Below are positions 42,952-51,054 of a DNA stretch of 64,000 bases, in pieces. The position numbers and the translations under genes are program-made. Within the stretch, counting starts at the first letter, position 1; every line of letters starts with the position of its first letter. This DNA is from Pelomonas margarita. Lineage in GTDB: Bacteria > Pseudomonadota > Gammaproteobacteria > Burkholderiales > Burkholderiaceae_C. The notes below the pieces were generated by a model, which saw nothing but the letters and a program-made list of their open reading frames with translations, had not been told where the DNA came from and made no database searches. The stretch covers positions 248,001 through 312,000 of the forward strand of contig NZ_JBIGHW010000002.1 in assembly GCF_043555875.1 (NCBI RefSeq), written 5' to 3'.

Positions 42952-44913
42952 ATGAGCCTCATCGCTGCTAGCGCACTGGCCATTCAACTCGACACCCTCG
43001 TGCTGCACGGCCGCGCGGCGGCGCCCGTGCTGGCGCTGGAGCGTGTGGACGCCGTCACGCTGGCCCGTGACGCCGACGCTCAGGACCCGGCCCAGGCGCT
43101 CGCGCGCACGCTGGCGCGCGTGCCCGGCGTCTATGCCGCCAACCGCGGCAACGATGCGCAGGACCTGCAGCTGTCCAGCCGCGGCTATGGCGCGCGGGCC
43201 AGCTTCGGCGTGCGCGGCCTGCGGCTCGTCGCCGACGGCATTCCCGCCAGCACCCCCGACGGCCAGGGCCAGTTGGGCCACTGGCTGATCGCCGACGCGG
43301 CCGCGATGGAGGTGCTGCGCGGCCCGTTCTCGGCGCTGTACGGCAGCGCCAGCGGCGGCGTCATCGCGCTGCAAAGCCGCTGGCCCGCGGCCGAGCGCAC
43401 GCTAGCCGCGCTGGCGCTGGGCAGCTTCGGCTTGCGTCAGGCCAGCATGAGCCTGGACCGCCTGCCCGGCGCTGACCAGGCCCTGAGCCTGACTGCCCAG
43501 CTCACGCAGCGCGACGGCTGGCGCGCCCACAGCGCCAGCGAGCGCCGCCTGGCCCAGGCGCGCTGGCAGTTGCGCGCGCCGGGCCAGCAGTTCCTGGCCG
43601 TGCTGCAGCTGCAAAGCCAGCCCGCCGACGACCCGCTGGGCCTGACGGCCGAGCAGTTCGCGGCCGACCCGCGCCAGACCGCATCGCAGGCCACGGCCTT
43701 CAACACCCGCAAGACCGCCGAGCAGCAACAGCTGGGCCTGCGCTGGCAGCGCGAGGTGGACGAGCGCCTGCGCCTGCAGGTGGCTGGCTGGTGGGGACAC
43801 CGCGCAGTGGACCAGTGGCAATCCATCCCGCTGAACGTGCAAAACGCGCCCACGCACCCCGGCGGCGTCATCGCGCTGCGGCGCGGCTTTGGTGGCCTGG
43901 ACGCGCGGCTGAACTGGGCGCTGCTGGCCGACCACGAGCTCACGCTGGGCTGGGCCGTGGAGGCCCAGCGCGACGCACGGCGCGGCTACCTCAGCAACGC
44001 AGGCGTCACCGGGGCACTCAAGCGCGACGAGACCAACCACGCGCTGTCCAGCGAGCCCTATGCGCAGTGGCGCTGGACGCCCACACACGACTGGGAGCTG
44101 CTGGCCGGCCTGCGTGCCAGCGCGCTGCGCATGGACAGCGAGGACCGCTTCCTGGCCAATGGCGACGACAGCGGCGCGCGGCGCTTTCGCGGCGTGCAGC
44201 CGGTGGCCGGCCTGGCCTGGCGGCCCAGCGAGGGCCAGGTCTTGCGCCTGGCGCTGGGCCGCGCTGCCGAGTCGCCCACGCTGACCGAGCTGGCCTACCG
44301 CAGCAGCGGCAGCGGCTTCAACACCGAGCTGCGCGCGCAGCGCAGCCAGCAGGCCGAGCTGGGCTGGGAGTGGCGCGCGGGCGCCCGCCGCATCGCGCTG
44401 AGCGCCTTCCAGGCCCGCACGCGCGACGAGATCAGCGTGCTGCAGAGCAACGGCGGCCGCACCGTGTTCACAAACGCCGCGCAGACGCGCCGCAGCGGCC
44501 TGGAGGCCGCCGCCACGCTGCCGCTGGCGCGCGACTGGGCGCTGGACCTCGCCGCCACGCAACTCCACACCCGCGTGCTGGCCACCGGCCGGCCGCTGCC
44601 GGGCGTGCCGGCCCGCCACGGCCAGGCCGAGCTGCGCTGGGCCCGCGCCGGCTGGGACGCCGCGCTGTCACTGCAGGGCCGCGCCCGCCTGCCGGCCGAC
44701 GACGCGGGCACGGCGGCAGCGGCCGGGGGCGGGCTGTGGGGCCTCACGCTGGGCGGCCCGCTGGCGCCCGAGTGGCGCTGGCGCCTGCGCGCCGACAACC
44801 TGCTGAACCGCGCGACGGCCGCCAGCGTCATCGTCAACGAGGCCAACCGCCGCTTCTTCGAGCCGGCCGCGCCGCGTGGCTGGAGCGTGTCTTTGAGTTG
44901 GCTGCCGCGCTGA
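42952..44913 (+). CDS. TonB-dependent outer-membrane receptor
   Basis: This 653-residue receptor has a TonB-box-like DTLVLHG at residues 25-31 of the ATG reading or earlier, and a plug domain (QALARTLARVPGVYAAN, MEVLRGPFSALYGSASGG). A beta-barrel follows, ending in WSVSLSWLP. The N-terminal leader is short (MSLIAASALAIQ) and lacks the usual basic n-region. A TTG start 11 codons upstream would add arginines. The gene starts 53 bases after the REPIN. The substrate is unknown, and the neighbouring sugar dehydrogenase is only a weak hint. Confidence 0.88.
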   Translation: MSLIAASALAIQLDTLVLHGRAAAPVLALERVDAVTLARDADAQDPAQALARTLARVPGVYAANRGNDAQDLQLSSRGYGARASFGVRGLRLVADGIPASTPDGQGQLGHWLIADAAAMEVLRGPFSALYGSASGGVIALQSRWPAAERTLAALALGSFGLRQASMSLDRLPGADQALSLTAQLTQRDGWRAHSASERRLAQARWQLRAPGQQFLAVLQLQSQPADDPLGLTAEQFAADPRQTASQATAFNTRKTAEQQQLGLRWQREVDERLRLQVAGWWGHRAVDQWQSIPLNVQNAPTHPGGVIALRRGFGGLDARLNWALLADHELTLGWAVEAQRDARRGYLSNAGVTGALKRDETNHALSSEPYAQWRWTPTHDWELLAGLRASALRMDSEDRFLANGDDSGARRFRGVQPVAGLAWRPSEGQVLRLALGRAAESPTLTELAYRSSGSGFNTELRAQRSQQAELGWEWRAGARRIALSAFQARTRDEISVLQSNGGRTVFTNAAQTRRSGLEAAATLPLARDWALDLAATQLHTRVLATGRPLPGVPARHGQAELRWARAGWDAALSLQGRARLPADDAGTAAAAGGGLWGLTLGGPLAPEWRWRLRADNLLNRATAASVIVNEANRRFFEPAAPRGWSVSLSWLPR

Positions 44914-45088
44914 GCGCCGTTGCGGCCAGAGCGCGTGGTCGACGATGCCAGGTGCGGCACAGGAAACGACCGCAGGCAGCTTGATCAGCTCATGCGGCAC
45001 GCATCCAACGCCCATGGTGCTGCACCGCGCCTTCAGTGGCCAGCTGAGGGCCTGAAAATGCGCTCAACCCTGCACGACACTTCACCTC

Positions 45089-46384
45089 ATGCTGAACCAT
45101 CTGCACCTGAGCAATGTTGGCCTGGCGCCTGACCTGCGCATCAACTGGGCGCCGCGCATCAATCTAGTCACGGGCGACAATGGGCTGGGTAAGAGTTTTC
45201 TGCTGGACTTGGCCTGGTGGGCACTGACCCGTACCTGGGCGGGGGCCGTTGCCTTGCCTGCCACTTCGGCCAAGAAGCCCACACTGGGCTACGGCGTTCA
45301 GGGCGCTGGCAGCAAGGCAACCAAGGTGGAGTCGGAATTTCGCCGTGCAGATGCCTCGTGGCCTCTGCCAGCGGGCAAGCCGCCCATGCCCGGCATCGTC
45401 ATCTACATCCGCATTGACGGTGGCTTTTCCGTCTGGGATCCGGCGCGCAACTACTGGCGCACAGACCCGGGCCGCCCCTCTGCGTATCACTTCCAGGCGC
45501 CGCAAGTGTGGGACGGACTGGATCTGAACGGCCAGCGCGTTTGCGAAGGGCTGGAGCGCGACTGGGTGAACTGGCAGCAAGGCCAGAAGCCCCAGTTTGC
45601 AGCGCTTGAGAGCGTGCTGCGAGCGTTGTCGCCTCCAGGTGAGCCCCTGCGTGCTGGCGGCGCACAGCGGGTGTTCATTGGCGAAGGGCGTGACCGGCCA
45701 ACGCTGCTGGTCGGTGGCCAGACGGTGCCGGTGGCGTTGGCGTCTGCCGGCGTGCGCCGGGTACTGGCGCTGGCCTACTTTCTGGTGTGGGCCTGGCACG
45801 AGCACCGCGAGGCTGCACGGCTGCTGGGCAAGCAGCCCGAAGAACGCCTCGTGCTGCTGTTCGACGAGCCCGAAACCCATTTGCACCCCCGCTGGCAGCG
45901 AGTGATCTTGCCCAGCCTATTGGCAGCCATTGACAGCTTGCGCGGCGACCAGAGCCGGGCGCCACAGTTGCTGGTGGCCAGCCATTCGCCGCTGGTGGCC
46001 GCGTCGCTGGAGCCCTTGTTTGACAGCGCGCAGGATGATCTGATGCACCTGGGTGTGCACAGCGGGCAGGTGCTCGTGCGTCAGGGCCTTTGGGCCAAGC
46101 AGGGTGATGCGACCAACTGGCTGGTATCAGACATCTTCGGGCTGGAGCAAGCGCGCTCACTGGACGCCGAGCGGGCTATCGAGGCCGCCGAGGCCTTCAT
46201 GCGAGGCGACAAGCCCTTGCCCAAGGGGCTGGACAGCAAAGCCGCCATCAACAGGCAGTTGCAGCGCCTGCTGGCGGCCGAAGACGACTTCTGGCCACGC
46301 TGGTTGGTGGAGACCGGCGCCTTGCCCAGCGTCGGCTCCAGCAGCCCACCCAAGGCCAAGCCGGCGCGAAAGGCACGCCAATGA
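45089..46384 (+). CDS. SMC/ABC-type AAA ATPase of a two-gene defence-like module
   Basis: This 431-residue soluble ATPase has Walker A GDNGLGKS (29-36), a signature-like ASAGVRRVLALAY (about 218-230), Walker B LVLLFDEPETHLHP (Asp259, Glu260) and switch His299 in VASHSP. This is the OLD/PtuA-like ABC ATPase pattern used by defence systems. The DNA is less GC-rich than its neighbours. Its stop overlaps the start of an HNH-like nuclease gene (ATGA), as in Septu pairs where PtuA drives the PtuB nuclease. The assignment to Septu is by architecture only. Confidence 0.82.
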   Translation: MLNHLHLSNVGLAPDLRINWAPRINLVTGDNGLGKSFLLDLAWWALTRTWAGAVALPATSAKKPTLGYGVQGAGSKATKVESEFRRADASWPLPAGKPPMPGIVIYIRIDGGFSVWDPARNYWRTDPGRPSAYHFQAPQVWDGLDLNGQRVCEGLERDWVNWQQGQKPQFAALESVLRALSPPGEPLRAGGAQRVFIGEGRDRPTLLVGGQTVPVALASAGVRRVLALAYFLVWAWHEHREAARLLGKQPEERLVLLFDEPETHLHPRWQRVILPSLLAAIDSLRGDQSRAPQLLVASHSPLVAASLEPLFDSAQDDLMHLGVHSGQVLVRQGLWAKQGDATNWLVSDIFGLEQARSLDAERAIEAAEAFMRGDKPLPKGLDSKAAINRQLQRLLAAEDDFWPRWLVETGALPSVGSSSPPKAKPARKARQ

Positions 46385-46959
46385 TTGCGGTCAAGCAGGT
46401 GCGCACGCCACTCGATTTTGACGCAAAGGTGAAGACCCCTGGCAACGCTTGGCTGGCGGCTAATCCCAGCACACCACGCCCGCCAGCACTGTGGGCGCCC
46501 TTCACGGAAGCGCTGGCCAGCGGCTTTGAAGAGCGCTGCGGTTATGGTGCGATGTTCGTGCCGGCCGACGGTACGGTGGACCATTTCCTCAGCGTCAAAC
46601 ACCACCGCGCGCTGAGCTACGAGTGGGGCAACTACCGCTATGTATCGGCCGCCATCAACGCATCCAAGAAGAACGCCGACGACACGGTCTTGGACCCTTA
46701 CGAAGTGGGCGACGGCTGGTTCGAAATCATCCTGCCATCGCTGCAGTTGTGTACGACCGACCGGGTGCCCCAGGCCGCGCGTGCCAAAGCTGAATTCACC
46801 TTGACCCGGCTGAAGCTGCGCGACGGCGAGAAAGTCATCCGACAGCGGCGAGCTTGGTACCGGCTGTACCTGGACGGCAAGTTGACGCTGGACGGGCTGG
46901 CTCAGGTTGCTCCGCTGATTGCGGTTGCGGTGCGGCGGCAGACGGGGGCCGTGCCGTAA
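46381..46959 (+). CDS. HNH-like nuclease partner of the AAA ATPase
   Basis: The 192-residue protein keeps the outline of an HNH nuclease: VDHFLSVK (Asp67, His68), then YEWGNYRYVSAAINASKKN (Asn84, Asn93, Lys96/97), then VLDPYEVGDGWFEI. This spacing matches HNH proteins found next to AAA ATPases in defence pairs. The zinc cysteines common in PtuB are missing: only Cys53 remains before the DHF motif and none is present near Asn93. Either the fold is held without zinc or the enzyme has changed function. It is coupled to the ATPase gene by ATGA overlap. Confidence 0.72.
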   Translation: MIAVKQVRTPLDFDAKVKTPGNAWLAANPSTPRPPALWAPFTEALASGFEERCGYGAMFVPADGTVDHFLSVKHHRALSYEWGNYRYVSAAINASKKNADDTVLDPYEVGDGWFEIILPSLQLCTTDRVPQAARAKAEFTLTRLKLRDGEKVIRQRRAWYRLYLDGKLTLDGLAQVAPLIAVAVRRQTGAVP

Positions 46960-47058
46960 CCAAGCACGCGTCAAGACTGTCGCCGCCTGGCCTCGGCGCT
47001 GAGGCCGTTCAGCGCGTCCTCCCTCCGCCAGGTTGATCAGAAACCTCGGACGCCGCCG

Positions 47059-47546
47059 ATGGGCTGCCCGGTGAACCCCGCGGCGGCGGCGGAGCCCCCC
47101 CTCTGCGTCTGGCCCGGCCGGCTGCAGCTGAATGCCGGCGCGCGCGAGGCGACGTTCCGGCTGGACGTGAAGACTGGCGGCAGGCCGCTGCCCGTCACCG
47201 AGGGCGACGGCCACCCGGCCGTGTGGCTGGCGCCGGGCACGCATGTCGTCGAAGGGCGCATCGCCTGGGCGCAGACGCCCGATGGCGACGGCCGGCTGTG
47301 GCTGCGCTCGGTGGCCAGCCCGGCCGAGGCGAGCGACAGCGTCACCGTGCAGACCGAGCGCCTCGTCGACGACGACCTGCCGCTGACCGTGACGACCGCC
47401 TACGAGCTGCGCGTGGCCGGCCGCTCGCGTGCCGTCGAGCTGCCCGCCGCACTGCTGCCGGGCCTTCGCGCCATGCAGCTGGACAGCCCGCTGCCCGCCT
47501 GGCCAAGGACGGCCGCCTCGTCATGCAAGCGCCCAGCAAGTGCTGA
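47059..47546 (+). pseudogene. truncated, frameshifted remnant of a large envelope protein gene
   Basis: The first 140 codons look coding: LCVWPGRLQLNAG, then VTEGDGHPAVWLAPGTH, WAQTPDGDGRLWLRS, DDDLPLTVTTAYELRVAG and MQLDSPLPA. After that the frame breaks. The sensible continuation RLAKDGRLVMQAPSKC is in the next frame and stops at 47546. In the original frame the sequence runs on only as antisense of the ABC permease. I recall large proteins of over 1000 residues in related bacteria that contain these blocks with extra sequence between them. This therefore appears to be a decayed fragment with deletions, a frameshift and a lost C-terminus. Confidence 0.6.
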
Positions 47547-47556
47547 GCGGCACCAG

Positions 47557-48909
47557 TCACCGCACGCGGCCGGCCGCCCGCGCGCCGGCCAGCAGCAAGG
47601 CGCCGCCCAGCGCCGCCAGGGCCAGCAACGACCCCACCGGCCCCTGCGGCCGGGCCGGCGGCGGCGCATAACGCGGCAGGCGGGCGAAGTCGTCCATGCC
47701 GTAGCGCCGCTCGTCGAACAGGTAGGGGTAGTGGTGCTCACGCAGCCGGGTGTGGAAGGCGGTGATGGCGTCCTGGTAGGCCAGCTGGGCGCCCAGGTCG
47801 GTGCCAGCGATGCGGTGCAGCACGGCCTGCAGGCCCACGCCGGGCAAGGCCACGCCCAGACCGTCGGTCGCGCGCTGGCGCGCCATCAGGGCCTCGCGGT
47901 AGGCGGCCACCTGCGGGGCCACGGCCTCGTCGCCCAGCTGCTGGAAGGCGTAGTACCACTTCCAGTGGAAGCCGGCCGGCAGTGGCGCGGTGTGCTGCCA
48001 CTGCGGGTGGCTGCGGAAGAAGCGCGCCAGCGTGGCCTCGCGCGACAGGTCCCACGCGCCGTGCACGGCCTCGCGCTGGGCCAGCATCAGCGCCACGCCC
48101 TGGCCGACCGGCACGCTGCGCGCCAGCACTGCGTGGCCCAGCGTGGGCAGCACCAGCGTCAGGCCAACCCAGGCGCCCATCAGCACCAGCGCATGGGCCA
48201 CCGAGCCGGCGTCGCGCGCGCCCACCCACAGTGCCAGCCCGATCCAGCAGGCGGCATAGGCCAGCACCGCCACGGCTACCAGGCCCAGGTGGCCCGCCGG
48301 CATGCCGCTGACGATGGCGCCCGCTGCCGCCGGCAGCAGCAGCGCCGCCGTGGCCAGCCCGGCGCGCAGCACAGCGCGGCGCAGCCACAGGCCACGCCCG
48401 GCGCCGGGCAGCGCGCGCAGCAGCGCCAAGCGGCCGGACTGGCGCTCGCTGCTGACCAGGTCGTGCAGCAGCACGATGAGGAACAGCGGCAGCAGGTAGA
48501 CGGCCACGAAGGCGAAGTCGAAGCGCCCGGCCAGCGCCAGCTCGGGGTTGAAGGTCTCGCCCTCGTGCAACTGCGACTGCAGCGCCAGCGCCCGCACGCG
48601 CAGCACATACGGCGTGGCATCGCGCAGGCCCAGGGCCAGGTAGGCCGCCGGTGAGGGCGGGTCCCAGGTGGTCAGGAAGGCGTAATAGGCCACCGTGCCG
48701 GCGTCGCCGTAGCGGGTCAGGCGCGGCGCCTGCGCGGCCAGCTCCTGGTGCTGCAGCTCGGCCACGCGGGCGATGGTGTCGTGCTGGCGTTGCACCTCGC
48801 GCAGGCCCAACCCAACGGCCACGCTGGACAGCACCGCCAGCAGCAGCAGGGCAGCCACGGCGCCGCGTGCGCGCAGCAGCAGCCGCCACTCGTGTCGCCA
48901 CGCACTCAT
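47557..48909 (-). CDS. ABC transporter permease, DUF3526 type (second subunit)
   Basis: This 450-residue membrane protein has a first helix (VAALLLLAVLSSVAVGL), a large extracytoplasmic loop of about 120 residues, and five or so helices in the middle. Another long loop follows (FFRSHPQWQHTAPLPAGFHWKWYYAF), then a C-terminal helix ending in AARAAGRVR-type basic residues. The architecture is that of DUF3526 permeases, which work in pairs with one ATPase. It overlaps the stop of the first permease gene by ATGA and ends the operon. The substrate is unknown; an exporter role related to metal or siderophore handling is inferred from the TonB receptor. Confidence 0.85.
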   Translation of the reverse strand: MSAWRHEWRLLLRARGAVAALLLLAVLSSVAVGLGLREVQRQHDTIARVAELQHQELAAQAPRLTRYGDAGTVAYYAFLTTWDPPSPAAYLALGLRDATPYVLRVRALALQSQLHEGETFNPELALAGRFDFAFVAVYLLPLFLIVLLHDLVSSERQSGRLALLRALPGAGRGLWLRRAVLRAGLATAALLLPAAAGAIVSGMPAGHLGLVAVAVLAYAACWIGLALWVGARDAGSVAHALVLMGAWVGLTLVLPTLGHAVLARSVPVGQGVALMLAQREAVHGAWDLSREATLARFFRSHPQWQHTAPLPAGFHWKWYYAFQQLGDEAVAPQVAAYREALMARQRATDGLGVALPGVGLQAVLHRIAGTDLGAQLAYQDAITAFHTRLREHHYPYLFDERRYGMDDFARLPRYAPPPARPQGPVGSLLALAALGGALLLAGARAAGRVR

Positions 48910-50333
48910 GGCCGGCCTCCGCCGAGGCGGCGCGTGGCCAGCGCCAGCGCGCCGCCCAGCAGCAGCAGCCAGCCGGCCAGCACACCGGCCAGGGGCAGCG
49001 TGCGACGCAGCGCGTCGGCCGGCGGCTCGGGCGTGAAGCGGAACTCGGCCAGGCCCTGCCAGTGCTCGCGGCCGATGCGGCTCTCGCGGCTGTTGCGGTC
49101 GGTGGCCCAGCTCAGGCGCTCGGCCTGCATGCGATTGAGCGCCTGCACCAGCGCGTAGCGGTGCGCCTCGGCCTGGGCCATGAAGCGGCTGTAGGCCAGC
49201 AGGTCGGTGCCGGCCGCGCCCATGGACAGGCGGCGCAGCGCGATGGCCGGGCTGAGCAGCGCGAAGCCGCCCAGGCGGGCCAGCTGCGCCTGCTGCAGCG
49301 CCAAACCGTCGCGCGCATGGCGCGCGAACAGCGCGCTGGTCAGGCGTTCGCCCTCCTGGCCCACCAGGCCCTTGTAGTTGACCGGCAGGTCTTCCACTCG
49401 CGACACGCCGTACTGCGCCAGCACGCGCTGGCGGAAGGCGCTGAAGTAGGGGTCGTCGGGGTTGTGGCTGTCGCCCAGCGCGGCCAGCTCGCGGGCCACG
49501 GCGATGTCGGTCTCCAGCCGCGTGGGCAGGGCCAGCGTGGCGGTGACGAGCTCTGGCGCCAGGCGCGGCAGCAGCACCACGCACACGGCCCAGGCGGCCA
49601 GCAGGGCCAGCAGCGCATCGCGCCCGCGCCGCGCCAGCGTGGACGCCAGCACCACGCCCAGCACCCACAGCCCCAGCCAGGCTGCGTGCGCCAGCCCCAG
49701 AGCCAGCGCAGCCCCGGCGCTGGCGGGCGCAGCAACGGCGATGGCCGTCAGCGCCACGGCCGCCGGCAGCAGCATGAGCCCGGCCACGGCCAGCAGCGCC
49801 AGCCCCTTGCCGGCCACCAGCGCACGGGGCGGCAGGCCCTGGGCCAGCAGCACGCGCAGCGTGCCGCGCTCGCGTTCGCGCGCAACGGCCGCATGGCCGA
49901 TGAACACCAGCAACAGCGGCGCCAGCACCTGCAGCACGAAGGCCGGCGTGAGCTGGCCGAAGCGCAGCAGCAGCGACGACTGGCGCACATCGCCGAAGTT
50001 GGCGCTGTTCTGGCGGTGGCCTTCCAGGAACAGCGTGTTGCCGGTGTAAGGGTCGATGCCGGCGTCGAAGGCGGCCAGCGGGTTCAGCGGCCGGAACACG
50101 AAATGCCCGTAGTGCACCATGCGGTGCGGGTGGCGGTCGGGCTGGGTCTCGAATGCATGGTCCACCTGAGCCTGGTGGCGCGCGCGCTCGGCGGTGGCGG
50201 CCTGGCGCTGCTCCCAGGCGGTGAAGGCGGCGATGGCGCTGAGCACCAGCAGCAGCGCCAGCGCCGGCAGGGCCACGCGGTCGCGCCGCAGCAGCCGCCA
50301 TTCCTCCCGGGCCACGCGCAACGCGGCGTTCAT
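48906..50333 (-). CDS. ABC transporter permease, DUF3526 type (first subunit)
   Basis: The 475-residue protein parallels its downstream neighbour: an N-terminal helix (LPALALLLVLSAIAAF), a loop with MVHYGHFVFRPLNPLAAFDAG, and several helices between residues 130 and 260. One of these contains VFIGHAAVARERERGTLRVLL, a motif of ABC-2-type permeases. A second large loop and a final helix (GVLAGWLLLLGGALALA) complete it. It starts by ATGA overlap with the ATPase gene. The two permeases probably form a heterodimer. Confidence 0.86.
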   Translation of the reverse strand: MNAALRVAREEWRLLRRDRVALPALALLLVLSAIAAFTAWEQRQAATAERARHQAQVDHAFETQPDRHPHRMVHYGHFVFRPLNPLAAFDAGIDPYTGNTLFLEGHRQNSANFGDVRQSSLLLRFGQLTPAFVLQVLAPLLLVFIGHAAVARERERGTLRVLLAQGLPPRALVAGKGLALLAVAGLMLLPAAVALTAIAVAAPASAGAALALGLAHAAWLGLWVLGVVLASTLARRGRDALLALLAAWAVCVVLLPRLAPELVTATLALPTRLETDIAVARELAALGDSHNPDDPYFSAFRQRVLAQYGVSRVEDLPVNYKGLVGQEGERLTSALFARHARDGLALQQAQLARLGGFALLSPAIALRRLSMGAAGTDLLAYSRFMAQAEAHRYALVQALNRMQAERLSWATDRNSRESRIGREHWQGLAEFRFTPEPPADALRRTLPLAGVLAGWLLLLGGALALATRRLGGGRP

Positions 50334-51052
50334 GGCTGCACCCCGGCGGCGTAGTGCCGGTGCAGCGCGCGCACGTCGAAGCGCTCCGGCCCGGTGGCGT
50401 TCGCTTCCTCCACCAGCCGGCCGTCGCGCAGGAAGCCGATGCGGTCGGCCACGTCGGCCGCGCCCAGCAGGTCATGCGTGACCATCAGCACCGCCACGCC
50501 ACGCGCCCGCACCAGGCCCAGCAGCCGGCCGAACTCGGCACTGGCCTGCGGGTCCAAGCCCGAGGTGGGCTCGTCCAGCAGCAGCGCGGGCACATGGCGC
50601 GCCAGGGCCAGTGCGATCGCCACCTTCTGCCGCATGCCCTTGGAGAAGCCGGCCACGCGGCGGTCGTGTGCCGATGCGTCCAGCCCGGCGGCGGCCAGCG
50701 CCTCGCGGATGGCGGCGTCGCTGGCGGGCTGGCCAGCCAGGTCCAGCAGGTAGGCCAGGTTCTCGCAGGCGCTCAGCGCCTCGTACAGCGCCACGTTCTC
50801 GGGGATGTAGGCGATCTGGCGGCGCGCGGCCGTGGCGGCGGTGGCCGGGTCGGCCCCGCCCACGTGCACCCGGCCGCTGCGGGCCGGCACGAAGCCCAGC
50901 AGCAGGTTGATGGTGGTGGTCTTGCCGGCGCCGTTGGCGCCCAGCAGCGCATAGATTTCGCCGGGCGCGACCTGCAGGGTCAGGCCTTGCAGCACGTCAC
51001 GGCCGCCGTAGCCGGCGACGGCCTCCACGATGTCGAGTACCGGGTTCGTCAT
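50330..51052 (-). CDS. ABC transporter ATP-binding protein
   Basis: This 240-residue ATPase has Walker A LLGANGAGKTT, signature FSKGMRQKVAIAL (in place of LSGGQ), Walker B ALLLDEPTSGLDP and switch His in VTHDL. The CcmA-like pattern fits ABC-2-type exporters and pairs with the two DUF3526 permeases that follow. I chose MTNPVLDI because its ATG is 2 bases from the stop of the TonB receptor gene, giving a tight four-gene operon. Confidence 0.93.
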   Translation of the reverse strand: MTNPVLDIVEAVAGYGGRDVLQGLTLQVAPGEIYALLGANGAGKTTTINLLLGFVPARSGRVHVGGADPATAATAARRQIAYIPENVALYEALSACENLAYLLDLAGQPASDAAIREALAAAGLDASAHDRRVAGFSKGMRQKVAIALALARHVPALLLDEPTSGLDPQASAEFGRLLGLVRARGVAVLMVTHDLLGAADVADRIGFLRDGRLVEEANATGPERFDVRALHRHYAAGVQP

Positions 51053-51054
51053 GA

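Noticed and set aside
47547..48654. Continuation of the gene remnant as a 531-residue protein
   Set aside because: After about residue 147 the frame is antisense to the permease gene, rich in Gln, Arg and His, and unrelated to the first part.
47557..50475. One 972-residue protein spanning both ABC permeases
   Set aside because: The frame of the second permease merely stays open through the antisense-like frame of the first; each permease has its own start with ATGA overlap.
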